From Bacteroides oleiciplenus YIT 12058 (GTDB taxonomy: Bacteria; Bacteroidota; Bacteroidia; Bacteroidales; Bacteroidaceae), in contig NZ_JH992940.1 of the NCBI RefSeq assembly GCF_000315485.1, forward strand, positions 1,419,194-1,483,193: a DNA stretch of 64,000 nucleotides, in the 5' to 3' direction. Positions 1-7,828 of the stretch are shown in pieces. The stretch's first letter is position 1. Every line of letters starts with the position of its first letter. A program made the position numbers and the translations under genes. Under the pieces are notes generated by a model. It searched no databases, was not told the origin of the DNA, and saw nothing but the letters and a program-made list of their open reading frames with translations.

Positions 1-137
1 TCCATCATAGAGATACCGAAAGGCTGCAATAGAAAAAGAATAATGAATACGATAAAAGAGGGGATTACCACCGCCTTCCATCGTTTCACCAATACCGGAT
101 AAGGAGTATGCAAAAGTGTCAACAACTTATTTATCAT
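1..137 (-). CDS. N-terminal end of a probable membrane-anchored LytTR-type regulator (partial)
   Basis: The gene starts with ATG at 137 and runs off the left edge, so only about 45 residues are visible. They begin MINKLLTLLHTPYPVLVKRW and continue into a hydrophobic helix ending LFLLQPFGISMM. A basic amphipathic start followed by a helix ending in LQPFG is typical of the N-terminal membrane region of Bacteroidetes LytTR DNA-binding proteins. That family resemblance is from memory, and the DNA-binding domain lies outside the window. It could be another small membrane protein. A palindromic promoter region lies 35-70 bases upstream. Confidence 0.4.
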   Translation of the reverse strand, partial: MINKLLTLLHTPYPVLVKRWKAVVIPSFIVFIILFLLQPFGISMM

Positions 138-173
138 CGTAGTTTCCTGTTTATAACTTCCATTTCATATAAG

Positions 174-206
174 ATATTACAAAGATATGCAATATCTTTG
201 TAATAT
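174..206. promoter_or_regulatory. Perfect 15-bp palindrome carrying two divergent -7 boxes
   Basis: Bases 174-188 and 192-206 are exact reverse complements separated by three bases. Each arm holds a TATCTTTG box, at 193-200 on the plus strand and 180-187 on the minus strand, matching the Bacteroides -7 consensus TAnnTTTG. Transcription would diverge leftward into the LytTR-like gene and rightward toward the 46-residue ORF. No clear -33 element was found for either box, so activity is uncertain. The palindrome could also be a dimeric regulator site. Confidence 0.5.
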
Positions 207-295
207 ACAGATGGCAAAACCATGCTTTTTAAGAGATAATTGAAGAAAAAGTGCACATTTTTATGTTATAGAACATATTTCTCATGAACATTTCG

Positions 296-303
296 TATCT
301 TTG
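296..303 (+). promoter_or_regulatory. Bacteroides-type -7 box for the 46-residue ORF
   Basis: TATCTTTG matches TAnnTTTG exactly, followed by a purine-rich leader. Transcription would start near 309, giving a leader of about 70 nt before the small ORF at 377. No good -33 TTTG was found at the usual distance. Confidence 0.5.
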
Positions 304-339
304 CAGCGTTAATAAGATAAAGAAAAAGATGTAAAACCC

Positions 340-360
340 GCTTTCCGAAACGCGGAAGGC
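340..360 (+). promoter_or_regulatory. Hairpin in the leader of the 46-residue ORF
   Basis: Bases 340-347 pair with 353-360 (eight pairs, one G-U) around a five-base loop, AAACG. It ends 16 bases before the ATG at 377 and is not followed by a T-run, so it is not a terminator. It could affect translation or stability of the short mRNA. The function is unknown. Confidence 0.45.
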
Positions 361-376
361 ACAAAACAAGACGATT

Positions 377-517
377 ATGAAAAAGAATGCAAATGAAATT
401 TTTATGTTACAGTACCGTATTAAGCGTTATCAAGCAATGGGAAACGGTGCAATGTGCCAGACTTTGAATGGCAAACTTCAGAAACTGCTTGCAAAGCAAG
501 CTAACATTACCATGTAA
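377..517 (+). CDS. Small basic 46-residue protein of unknown function
   Basis: A short ORF starts with ATG at 377 and ends with TAA at 517. The product begins MKKNANEIFMLQYRIKRYQA and ends KLLAKQANITM. It is basic, has no signal peptide or membrane helix, and could form one or two amphipathic helices. It has its own -7 box (296-303), a leader hairpin (340-360) and a strong terminator (543-580), so it looks like a complete one-gene unit. I do not recognise the family. It could instead be a structured RNA with a fortuitous ORF, but the clean start and stop and the Lys/Gln-rich composition favour a real small protein. Confidence 0.55.
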   Translation: MKKNANEIFMLQYRIKRYQAMGNGAMCQTLNGKLQKLLAKQANITM

Positions 518-542
518 ACAACACCTTTAAATAAAATGAATG

Positions 543-580
543 AGGGCGGAGAACTGAAAAGTTCTTCGCCCTTTTCTTTT
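543..580 (+). terminator. Strong intrinsic terminator
   Basis: Bases 543-555 pair with 560-572 (thirteen pairs, one G-U) around a GAAA tetraloop, followed by TTTTCTTTTCT. It closes the small-ORF transcript. Being almost symmetrical, it may also serve the leftward YccF gene that ends at 585. Confidence 0.85.
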
Positions 581-584
581 CTGT

Positions 585-959
585 TTAATCTGCAACAATA
601 TCTTTTCCAAAAGGAGTCAACGCCAATGCCGCCAGTTTGAAGTGCTGCAAACCGAAGGGAATACCGATGATGGTGATGCACAAGATCACTCCAAACACCA
701 AGTGTGAAAGGCAAATCCAGATGCCACCCAGAAATATCCACAGCACATTCATCAACACGTAGAGGCATCCGCCCGAACGCTCTCCGCTCCGCACCGTCTT
801 TCCGAAAGGCCACAGCGCGAGCGTGGCAAGTTTCAACGTTTGCATACCAAACGGAATGCCGATAATGGTAATCATCATCAGCAAACTGGCAACAAGATAT
901 TCAATAGCTGTAAGGATGCCTCCGAATATCAGCCACAAAAAGTTCATAAAACAACCCAT
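585..959 (-). CDS. YccF domain-containing inner-membrane protein
   Basis: The 124-residue product contains two copies of the YccF repeat: a hydrophobic helix followed by ITIIGIPFG, then K-L-A-x-L-A-L-x-PFGK. The first copy spans about residues 1-55 and the second about 66-122. YccF proteins are small integral membrane proteins of unknown function. Met1 (959) or Met5 (947) could be the start; both give the full first repeat. A TATATTTG box lies upstream at 987-994 on the same strand. The neighbouring lyase gene runs in the same direction but ends 41 bases upstream. Confidence 0.9.
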   Translation of the reverse strand: MGCFMNFLWLIFGGILTAIEYLVASLLMMITIIGIPFGMQTLKLATLALWPFGKTVRSGERSGGCLYVLMNVLWIFLGGIWICLSHLVFGVILCITIIGIPFGLQHFKLAALALTPFGKDIVAD

Positions 960-986
960 AGTTTCGCGTTTTTATATTCTAAAACG

Positions 987-994
987 CAAATATA
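987..994 (-). promoter_or_regulatory. -7 box for the YccF gene
   Basis: TATATTTG on the minus strand, 28 bases before the start codon at 959, matches TAnnTTTG. The -33 region would lie in the 3' end of the preceding gene. Confidence 0.45.
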
Positions 995-1000
995 GATTAT

Positions 1001-2929
1001 TTATTTGATAACGAACTTATACTTGCCCGTTAATCGTGCTTCTTTATCTTTCAATGTAATGCGGTATATTTCGGGACCCCAGACATTGGAAAGACGCGTA
1101 TCCGGCAATTCGATTGTTTCAAGGTCTGCTGTGAACTCGCGGGGATATTCCAGCGTAACCTTTTGTCCCAGCACTTCAATAGTCACTTTTCCGGGAACGG
1201 AAATGTCCACTTTTCCCCAGGTAAGGAAGTTAACCTGATTAGGTGCTTTCGCTGATTTCAGGGAGAAAGTATCGGTGATGGTCAGTTGCTTTTCGCCCAG
1301 GGAGTGCGCACGTGTCCAGTTGTTCACTCCGGCTTCTTCGGGATAGGCTGTAGCTATATCGGCTGAGAAGAAACGCTTTTTAGGCTGACAAACAACATCC
1401 GTAGCTTTATATTGCTGTCCGAAACTTTGCGGCACACCGTTAATCATCGGTAGGTTATGATAGTTGCTTTGCATCGTCCAGATGGTGTAACGGTCTTTGC
1501 TGAATGTCTGTCGCGTATATGTTCCCACACCTGCATCAATCAGCACCGGTATGGTATTGACGTACAAGGAGAAAGTACCCACATCATTATGATTATGGCT
1601 TTCATTATTGAAGCCGCCTTTTGTTGCCAGGAACCAACCGGACTTATTCGTCAGGTAGCAGAATTCCGTTTCGGGATACCAAGTACAAGCAGGTATGGTA
1701 TGGGCTGCCACTGTCTTTTCCAACTCTCCATTCCACAAGATGGACTGCAAGGAACGGAAGGTATCATTTCCCACAGATATGGAGGGGTGTTTGCCATTCA
1801 GAAGATAGGCTGCAAACTGCATCATTTCATCACTGCCCACGGCATGACCGTAGCGGTAAATCAACGGAGCGTCACCTCCGCCCTTAGCGGAAGCATCGGC
1901 AAAGTTCACTACCCAACCGTTGCCTACATATGTACGACTGATATACTCTCCCATCCGGCGCACCATTGGCTCTTCGAAAAGCGAGACCTTTCCGCCTGTA
2001 CCGTCAAAGAGTATCTGAAGATAGTCGTACATCTTTCCTGCGGCATGTCCCCAATAAGAAGGACCTTCCTCGCAGGCACCATCGGCTTTTACAAAGTTGA
2101 TGAACTTATCGACTGACTGCATACTGCGCCATACTGCCTTTGCCAGGCGGTCACGGTCGTTTTCCAGCAAAAGATAGCATTGCAACACATTCGAGTTGCA
2201 CCACGGATTCCAGTTATTGATAATCTCTCCCGGTTTCCAGTGAAAGGCCATCCACCATTCGCGATCATTATTCATATAGGGGTCAAGAATACGTTCCTGC
2301 AAAGTCTGGCGCAGACGCAAAGAAATCGCAGGGTCCAGTTTATCGAATGAGTGATGGAAGAAATAGTATACCCACGAGAGCATAGAACCATAGTTGCCGG
2401 AACCGAGGTCAATCACCTGTTCCCGGTAATCGGGTAAAGAGCGTTTCGTGCTTTGGCGTACCAGATGGGCGGAAAGTACCCAGGAAGTCATTTCGCAACT
2501 GAAAAACACACCGTTCACCAGTTGGTCGATGAAGCGTCCTTTTCCTTCGGCAAGTTCGGCAAGCATCAGGGCATTGATGGCTTTGCGGTTTGCTTCATAA
2601 GGGTTCTGCATGATATTGCGTTCGCCACTGCGTTCATATTCCAGATAGTCGGTGGCGCGGATTACTTTCCATTCGTAATTCAACTGTTTTTCACCGGCAC
2701 AGATAAGCGTTTCTTTATCAGCACCCAACAAAGCATCCCAGGCGGAACGGTCGTTATAGGCAGGATAAGGCACCCAAGCCTGATTCATCACCAATACTTC
2801 TTTGAGTTTTTCTTCGCTACCGGCAGTCTTTTGCAAAAGATTCCGTTCGGTATAGGCATGTGCTGAAACACCTGCGACAACAAGCAGGCAGAAAGAAAAG
2901 ATAATGCGGCAAAGCGTGTTCTTCTTCAT
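1001..2929 (-). CDS. Secreted heparinase II/III-family polysaccharide lyase
   Basis: The 642-residue product has a signal peptide (about 1-25, ending VSAHA). It is followed by an alpha/alpha-toroid region and, from about residue 420, a C-terminal beta-sandwich of the heparinase II/III type. The segment NHNDVGTFSLYVNTIPVLID followed by a YTRQTF stretch is the characteristic His/Asn/Asp and Tyr-containing signature of that fold. These enzymes cleave uronic-acid glycosidic bonds by beta-elimination in the periplasm or at the cell surface. The exact PL family (PL12, PL15, PL21 or other) cannot be assigned by eye. No sulfatase or SusC/D lies next to it, so it may be an orphan enzyme or work with the distant locus at 8.6-34.7 kb. 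Confidence 0.85.
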   Translation of the reverse strand: MKKNTLCRIIFSFCLLVVAGVSAHAYTERNLLQKTAGSEEKLKEVLVMNQAWVPYPAYNDRSAWDALLGADKETLICAGEKQLNYEWKVIRATDYLEYERSGERNIMQNPYEANRKAINALMLAELAEGKGRFIDQLVNGVFFSCEMTSWVLSAHLVRQSTKRSLPDYREQVIDLGSGNYGSMLSWVYYFFHHSFDKLDPAISLRLRQTLQERILDPYMNNDREWWMAFHWKPGEIINNWNPWCNSNVLQCYLLLENDRDRLAKAVWRSMQSVDKFINFVKADGACEEGPSYWGHAAGKMYDYLQILFDGTGGKVSLFEEPMVRRMGEYISRTYVGNGWVVNFADASAKGGGDAPLIYRYGHAVGSDEMMQFAAYLLNGKHPSISVGNDTFRSLQSILWNGELEKTVAAHTIPACTWYPETEFCYLTNKSGWFLATKGGFNNESHNHNDVGTFSLYVNTIPVLIDAGVGTYTRQTFSKDRYTIWTMQSNYHNLPMINGVPQSFGQQYKATDVVCQPKKRFFSADIATAYPEEAGVNNWTRAHSLGEKQLTITDTFSLKSAKAPNQVNFLTWGKVDISVPGKVTIEVLGQKVTLEYPREFTADLETIELPDTRLSNVWGPEIYRITLKDKEARLTGKYKFVIK

Positions 2930-2966
2930 AATATTTAAAAGTTAGATTATCTGTTATACTATGAGG

Positions 2967-2974
2967 CAAAAGTA
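2967..2974 (-). promoter_or_regulatory. Probable -7 box for the heparinase-like gene
   Basis: TACTTTTG on the minus strand fits TAnnTTTG and lies 38 bases upstream of the ATG at 2929. No strong -33 match was seen. Confidence 0.35.
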
Positions 2975-3070
2975 CGCAAGTTTCACCAAAACAATGTATC
3001 TGATTATCCGGAGTTGGGTACAAAATCATCCATTTGTACATCGGATTAATAAATCACAGGGAAAGAGGGT

Positions 3071-4159
3071 TCATTTCCAATCACTAAACTCAAAGCTCAA
3101 CTGTTCCCAAACGCCCTTCTCCTCTGTTTCCTCCCGCGGATTAGAAACGGAAAGACCGATTAGGCGGATAGGATGGTGTTCATAATCCACCTCTTTCAGT
3201 AATTGTTTCGCCAAGGGTAGGATTACATCGAGAGTGATTAATTCTTTAGACTGCGTAATACTACGCGTTATTTGGTTGAAATCATGAAATTTGATTTTCA
3301 GCGTCAATGTGTTTCCTCTAAAATCTTTATGCTCCAACCGCCCCACCAGTTCCACTGCAGTATGATATAACTCGATAATAACCGACGAGCGTTGCGAAAT
3401 ATCTTTCTCCAACGTATGCTCGCATCCGATAGACTTACGAATACGCACAGATTCCACCGGACGAAGGTCGATTCCCCTTGCACAATCGTAATACAACGAA
3501 CCGACTTTCCCAAACTCACGTAGCAATGTGGCTTGCGAACAGGCACGCAACTGTTCTCCATTGTGAATCCCCAATGAATGCATCTTCTTTGCCGTCACCG
3601 GGCCTACCCCCCAGAAACTCTCAATGGGAAGATGGGCAATAAAATCCAGAGCCTGGTCAGGATGGATGGTACACAGTCCATCCGGCTTGCGATAATCCGA
3701 GGCAATCTTTGCCAGAAACTTATTATAAGATACTCCGGCAGATGCCACGAGATTAAGTTCTTCCCGAATCTTCCGTTTGATTTCCCTGGCAATATCTACA
3801 GCCAGCGGAATACCGGATTTATTCTCTGTCACATCCAGAAAAGCCTCATCCAGAGAAAGCGGCTCAATGATATCCGTATATTCATGGAAAATTTCATGTA
3901 TCTGGCGGGAGATGTCTTTATATACCTCCATCCGCCCGGGCACAAAGATAAGTTGCGGACAAAGCCGCTTTGCTTTCGTGGATGGCATAGCCGAACGAAC
4001 TCCAAAGCGACGCGCCTCATAACTGGCAGCCGCCACTACCCCACGTTCTTCGGCATAGCCTACGGCAACAGGTTTTCCGCGCAACTCCGGATGGTCACGC
4101 TGCTCTACGGAGGCGTAGAACGCATCCATGTCTATATGTATGATTTTACGTTCAGTCAT
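3071..4159 (-). CDS. dinB: DNA polymerase IV (Y-family translesion polymerase)
   Basis: The product starts MTERKIIHIDMDAFYASVEQ, the classic Y-family palm motif with the first metal-binding Asp (HIDMD). It continues with VAAASYEARRFGVRSAMPS and the second catalytic motif SLDEAFLDVT near residue 105. A helix-hairpin-helix thumb (WGVGPVTAKKMHSLGI) and a little-finger domain follow. DinB carries out error-prone bypass of damaged DNA. A start two codons upstream (4165, MFMTERK) is also open. I prefer 4159 because the -7 box at 4177-4184 would place the transcript start only a few bases before 4165. Length is normal for the family. Confidence 0.95.
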   Translation of the reverse strand: MTERKIIHIDMDAFYASVEQRDHPELRGKPVAVGYAEERGVVAAASYEARRFGVRSAMPSTKAKRLCPQLIFVPGRMEVYKDISRQIHEIFHEYTDIIEPLSLDEAFLDVTENKSGIPLAVDIAREIKRKIREELNLVASAGVSYNKFLAKIASDYRKPDGLCTIHPDQALDFIAHLPIESFWGVGPVTAKKMHSLGIHNGEQLRACSQATLLREFGKVGSLYYDCARGIDLRPVESVRIRKSIGCEHTLEKDISQRSSVIIELYHTAVELVGRLEHKDFRGNTLTLKIKFHDFNQITRSITQSKELITLDVILPLAKQLLKEVDYEHHPIRLIGLSVSNPREETEEKGVWEQLSFEFSDWK

Positions 4160-4176
4160 AAACATTCAACCTCATA

Positions 4177-4184
4177 CAAAGATA
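4177..4184 (-). promoter_or_regulatory. -7 box for dinB
   Basis: TATCTTTG on the minus strand, 18 bases before the preferred dinB start, matches TAnnTTTG. The resulting leader would be very short. No LexA-like palindrome was noticed. Confidence 0.5.
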
Positions 4185-4249
4185 CGTTTTTTAAATTAAA
4201 GAACTAATTTTGCATTATTCCTTTAACCTATTAAACCTGCTGCTCTTTG

Positions 4250-5599
4250 CTACAACTCTCTTTTCACTCGCAGCAACCTGCGATACACAAAAATAAAGGC
4301 AGGTATCAGAAACAGGACCGCCGCAATCCATGCCGTCGGGTCGCCGAAACACACAGCCAGATAACCGAAAGCAGGAACCGCATAGAGGCTGACCAATACA
4401 CGCGCTATCATCTCGGAAACTCCGGATAACATAGCGAGATTAGTATATCCCGCCCCCTGAATGGTGTAGCGCAAGATGCAAAGCACCCCGAGGACCGGGA
4501 AGAAAGACACGGAAATATGCAAGAATAATTCCGTGTCTTTCAATATCTCAAACTCGGAAGCCTCCACAAAGAGCAAAGCAAACGCCCGTGCCCCCAGCAT
4601 CAGCACGCAGAATGTAAATACCCAATAAATAATCATCATCAACGCACTTGCCTTGACACCCATCCAGATACGTTCAGGTTTCCCTGCTCCATAATTCTGT
4701 CCGGTATAAGTAGCCATGGCAATGCCCAAGCTCTCAAGCGGGCACATAAAGAACATCTTGATACGCATGGCTGCCGTAAATGCAGCCACACAAGCTGTGC
4801 CTAATGCATTATTGGCACTCTGCAACATGATGCTACCAATAGCCGTAATAGAGAATTGCAATCCCATAGGCACACCTATATACATCAGCCTCCGCGCCAA
4901 TGCACCATCGAATTTCCGTTCATCGGGCGTTCCCCGCAATATCGTGAAACGGCGCATCATATACCAGTAACACAGCCCTGCCGATACGCCCTGCGAAATG
5001 ACCGTAGCTATCGCCGCCCCAGCCACTCCCCAACCCAAAACCAAGATGCAGAACAAATCGAGAATAATATTAAGTACAGTGGAAAGAAGCAGAAACCAGA
5101 ACGGAGTTTTACTATCTCCCAACGCCCGGATGATACTGGACAACAAATTATAGAAGAAAGTAAAGGGTACCCCAATAAACGTCACCAGCAAATAATAATA
5201 AGCCCCTTGAAATATATTATCCGGTGTGCGCATCATCAGAAGAATATCATCGCACAGGATACTTGTAACCAATGCAATCACCACCGACATCACCGCCGCC
5301 AATTGCAAACTGACCGACACATAGCGCCGCATCGTACTGTAGTCCCGTGCCCCAAACTTCTGTGCCACCGGAATACCGAACCCACCACAACACCCATTGC
5401 AAAAACCAAGAATCAGAAACACCACCGAAGTACTTGCCCCGACAGATGCCAGCGCATTAATACCCAGAAACCTACCTACGATTGCCGCATCGACTAGAGA
5501 GTACGTCTGTTGCAAGAGGTTTCCCATCAACAAAGGCATGGTGAAATTGAATATTAACGGCAATGCCCGTCCTGCCGTCATTTCTTTTGATGTTGCCAT
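4250..5599 (-). CDS. MATE family multidrug/cation exporter
   Basis: The product from 5599 begins MATSKEMTAGRALPLIFNFT and has about twelve hydrophobic helices in two MatE halves. It carries the family's N-terminal PLLMGNLLQQTYSLVDAAIVG segment; this and the AxxVGAS motif are typical of the NorM/DinF-like MATE branch. It would use an ion gradient to export drugs or metabolites across the inner membrane. A longer reading from 5629 overlaps the promoter -7 box (5627-5634), so the internal ATG at 5599 is the better start. The substrate cannot be told from the sequence. Confidence 0.93.
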   Translation of the reverse strand: MATSKEMTAGRALPLIFNFTMPLLMGNLLQQTYSLVDAAIVGRFLGINALASVGASTSVVFLILGFCNGCCGGFGIPVAQKFGARDYSTMRRYVSVSLQLAAVMSVVIALVTSILCDDILLMMRTPDNIFQGAYYYLLVTFIGVPFTFFYNLLSSIIRALGDSKTPFWFLLLSTVLNIILDLFCILVLGWGVAGAAIATVISQGVSAGLCYWYMMRRFTILRGTPDERKFDGALARRLMYIGVPMGLQFSITAIGSIMLQSANNALGTACVAAFTAAMRIKMFFMCPLESLGIAMATYTGQNYGAGKPERIWMGVKASALMMIIYWVFTFCVLMLGARAFALLFVEASEFEILKDTELFLHISVSFFPVLGVLCILRYTIQGAGYTNLAMLSGVSEMIARVLVSLYAVPAFGYLAVCFGDPTAWIAAVLFLIPAFIFVYRRLLRVKREL

Positions 5600-5626
5600 T
5601 AAACTAATCCCCCGAAAAAATTCGTG

Positions 5627-5634
5627 CAAAGGTA
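5627..5634 (-). promoter_or_regulatory. -7 box for the MATE gene that decides its start
   Basis: TACCTTTG on the minus strand matches TAnnTTTG. Transcription would start near 5620, so the upstream ATG at 5629 cannot be in the transcript. The start at 5599 is supported. Confidence 0.55.
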
Positions 5635-5644
5635 GAAAAAGATA

Positions 5645-6337
5645 CTATAAAATAGAACTGTGCGCCAGATAATCGGAAGTTTCAGCATAGATATACATCA
5701 CGCTTCCTCCCTTGATAGCATCTATTATAGGACGGGAAAGTTTTTGCGGAACAGCCGGGCAACCAAAACTCCTACCCAATCTGCCGCCCTTACTCACCAC
5801 CGAAGGATCGGCATAAGCCGCTCCGTGCATTACAATGGCACGCTCACGGGCACGGTCATTAATACCTTTCTCCAAGCCATTCAGGATAAGTGAATAACCA
5901 TTCTTGCCCTGATAAGTGGACTCTGTGAGATAGAAGCCCAACGAACTTTTGTAAGAACCGTATTCATTGGAAAAAGAAGTAGCATAATTAGTACCGCTAT
6001 TCTTTCCGTGGGAAACAACCGAGGTAAAAAGTATTTTAGATTGTTTCATATCAAATACCCAAAGACGCTTCTCCGTAGAAGGACGGGAAAAGTCTATCAA
6101 AGTCAATATATCCCGCTTGCGGTTTTCAATCTTATTATAGCCTGCCACTGCCTGGCGAAATGCTTTCCAACTAACAACTCCCTCCAATTGCATGGAACGA
6201 TACAAATCGGCACAAGCCTCAACATCTGTTTTAGCCATAGCCTTGGGTGACTCCGGTGCATTATCAGACGACTTGCCACCCCAAAACAAAGTACAAGGAA
6301 TAAATAAGAATAAAATAGATACAAAAAATCGCAGCAT
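5645..6337 (-). CDS. Murein L,D-transpeptidase catalytic domain protein (YkuD_2 type)
   Basis: The 230-residue product has an N-terminal hydrophobic signal sequence and a catalytic domain from about residue 75. Diagnostic segments are VSHGKNSGTNYATSFSNE, IVMHGAAYA (catalytic His) and GRSFGCPAVP (catalytic Cys about residue 193). The YkuD_2 group is thought to act on peptidoglycan, forming or altering 3-3 cross-links or attaching ligands in the periplasm. The next gene on the same strand, 86 bases upstream, is a second, unrelated-looking L,D-transpeptidase, so the two may act on the same wall substrate. Confidence 0.85.
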   Translation of the reverse strand: MLRFFVSILFLFIPCTLFWGGKSSDNAPESPKAMAKTDVEACADLYRSMQLEGVVSWKAFRQAVAGYNKIENRKRDILTLIDFSRPSTEKRLWVFDMKQSKILFTSVVSHGKNSGTNYATSFSNEYGSYKSSLGFYLTESTYQGKNGYSLILNGLEKGINDRARERAIVMHGAAYADPSVVSKGGRLGRSFGCPAVPQKLSRPIIDAIKGGSVMYIYAETSDYLAHSSIL

Positions 6338-6423
6338 AATGGTTCATCAGAGAAATAACGGCGGCTAAATTACTATTTTTTCTTCTAATGCTTATCACAC
6401 AGATAGTTAAAAATGAAAAGTCA

Positions 6424-7455
6424 CTATTCAATGACTACTACTAAAGAACGTTCGGTAGGCGCCCAGTCAAAGACGAACTTGGCATGCGAAGTGGCATTGC
6501 GCACACACATATGAGAGCGTGGTGTTGTGCCCAACGACCAACTGTATTCAATCATACTGGTACGCGGCACGTTTACCGGAACCCCGTGTATATATGCACC
6601 ATTCGTAAAGCGACTGGCATAAGGCGCATACCCTCCTGTCTCCGCCGAACCGTCTTTCAGAAATACCATACGCGTTTTTTTCTGTTGAATCAGATACATC
6701 CCCAAGGGAGTTTCCTGGGCATAAGGTGGGGCATGTCTTCCGGTGGTAGAAGGATTCATGCTGCGTATCTTCCATTCACCTTTGCCTACATGTTCCAAAG
6801 TAGCGATATTCTGATCCAGACGGTCGACAAAAACAACATGATTGAAAACTGTACTGTCAACCAGTTGTTTCAGATAACGGCGCGGAGCCAGCCACTCTTC
6901 TTCAAAAGTAACAGGATGTATCCGGCAGAAACTTCCCTCTTCACCCCTCAGATAGGCAATTGTACCATCTCTTCCGTAGCGTTCGGGAACTACGGTATCA
7001 GTAGGCAAATACAACGGAACAGACTGATAACGTTCCACTCCCAAAGTATCGGATACACGGCGATAGGCATTCCGCACGAACTTGCGAACCAGCGGAGCCT
7101 CTTTGTTCAGATTCTTATAGTTCTGTAACACAACCCATTTTGCTGTATCAGTCTGCATATTCTCAATGTAGGCCAAGCAATTGCGGATTACGTCCCACTT
7201 GAAAGAGCGTACCGTATCTTTATAGGGATAAGTATCTTCCAAAGTATGTTGGTCATAAAGCAATTCTTTGGTAAGGGTGATATCGTCAGCAGTCAGTAAA
7301 GTCTGTTTAGGATGGGGAAATTCCAATACAGCCGTATCTTTAGGTTCAACTTCCTGCACAGCTACCGCTATCGGCACGGATGGTTCCTGCCGATGCCTAC
7401 ATCCGGCAAGAATCAGACATATGGCAATGCAGGCAAAAAGAACAGAATGTTTCAT
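6424..7455 (-). CDS. L,D-transpeptidase lipoprotein (YkuD family)
   Basis: The 343-residue product starts MKHSVLFACIAICLILAGCR, a lipoprotein signal with Cys19 as the lipidation site. The C-terminal half is a YkuD domain: ETPLGMYLIQ, GAYIHGVPV (catalytic His) and SHMCVRNATS (catalytic Cys). The usual SHGC is SHMC here, but His, Cys and Arg are kept. It would act on peptidoglycan from the outer or inner membrane periplasmic face. A 24-base stretch of this gene (7030-7053) is repeated exactly at 8617-8640. Confidence 0.85.
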   Translation of the reverse strand: MKHSVLFACIAICLILAGCRHRQEPSVPIAVAVQEVEPKDTAVLEFPHPKQTLLTADDITLTKELLYDQHTLEDTYPYKDTVRSFKWDVIRNCLAYIENMQTDTAKWVVLQNYKNLNKEAPLVRKFVRNAYRRVSDTLGVERYQSVPLYLPTDTVVPERYGRDGTIAYLRGEEGSFCRIHPVTFEEEWLAPRRYLKQLVDSTVFNHVVFVDRLDQNIATLEHVGKGEWKIRSMNPSTTGRHAPPYAQETPLGMYLIQQKKTRMVFLKDGSAETGGYAPYASRFTNGAYIHGVPVNVPRTSMIEYSWSLGTTPRSHMCVRNATSHAKFVFDWAPTERSLVVVIE

Positions 7456-7530
7456 AAAATGAAATTAAAATATAATCTATTAACGACTACCTACCTGTAA
7501 ATGTTGACTCTGTATGAATGTGAATTTCCG

Positions 7531-7538
7531 CAAAGATA
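7531..7538 (-). promoter_or_regulatory. -7 box for the L,D-transpeptidase lipoprotein gene
   Basis: TATCTTTG on the minus strand, about 76 bases before the start codon at 7455, matches TAnnTTTG. It implies a leader of roughly 70 nt. Confidence 0.45.
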
Positions 7539-7646
7539 ATACTTATTAGAAATTTCCCAAGAAAATAGCGATGAAAAGGTTATCCGTATCCTAATTTTAG
7601 GGCAAGAAAAAAGGATAGAAGAAGGGCGTTGTAAATCAGCCCATTA

Positions 7647-7714
7647 CAAGAAGTTAAGAGTTTGTCAACAAAGAGTTAACTTCTTGTTGACAAACTCTTA
7701 ACTTCTTGTCGACA
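7647..7714. repeat. 22-bp tandem repeat forming a 25-bp perfect hairpin
   Basis: Three consecutive 22-base units occupy about 7649-7714. Read as inverted arms, 7647-7671 and 7684-7708 are exact reverse complements (25 bases) with a 12-base loop, whose sequence resembles the arms. The repeat lies in a 373-base gap between divergent genes (7455 leftward, 7829 rightward), so it is not a simple terminator of either. The rest of the gap (7456-7646 and 7715-7828) holds only the two promoter boxes and a weak GGGC/GCCC stem at about 7624-7642. Confidence 0.8.
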
Positions 7715-7759
7715 GGGTATTAATACCATAAAAACTCTATATAAAAGTATAACATTCCG

Positions 7760-7790
7760 TTGCCGGAATTCTATTATCTGCTTATATTTG
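7760..7790 (+). promoter_or_regulatory. Promoter of the SGNH esterase gene
   Basis: A -33 TTG at 7760-7762 is separated by 20 bases from the -7 box TATATTTG at 7783-7790. This fits Bacteroides sigma-ABfr spacing. The start codon is 38 bases downstream of the box. Confidence 0.6.
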
Positions 7791-7828
7791 CCACTAATAT
7801 AAACGAATAGATAAAATCGAATAGAACC

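Noticed and set aside
1457..2116. 219-residue frame antisense to the heparinase-like gene
   Set aside because: No recognisable domain, no ribosome-binding context, and the opposite frame has a signal peptide and lyase motifs.
3578..4207. 209-residue frame antisense to dinB
   Set aside because: The opposite frame has all Y-family polymerase motifs; this one has none.
4856..5497. 213-residue frame antisense to the MATE gene
   Set aside because: Its composition (many Arg, His, Gln, Thr) is that of reverse-read membrane-helix codons, and the MATE frame is certain.
5600..5629. N-terminal extension of the MATE protein (MHEFFRGISL)
   Set aside because: The upstream ATG lies inside the TACCTTTG -7 box, so it would not be transcribed.
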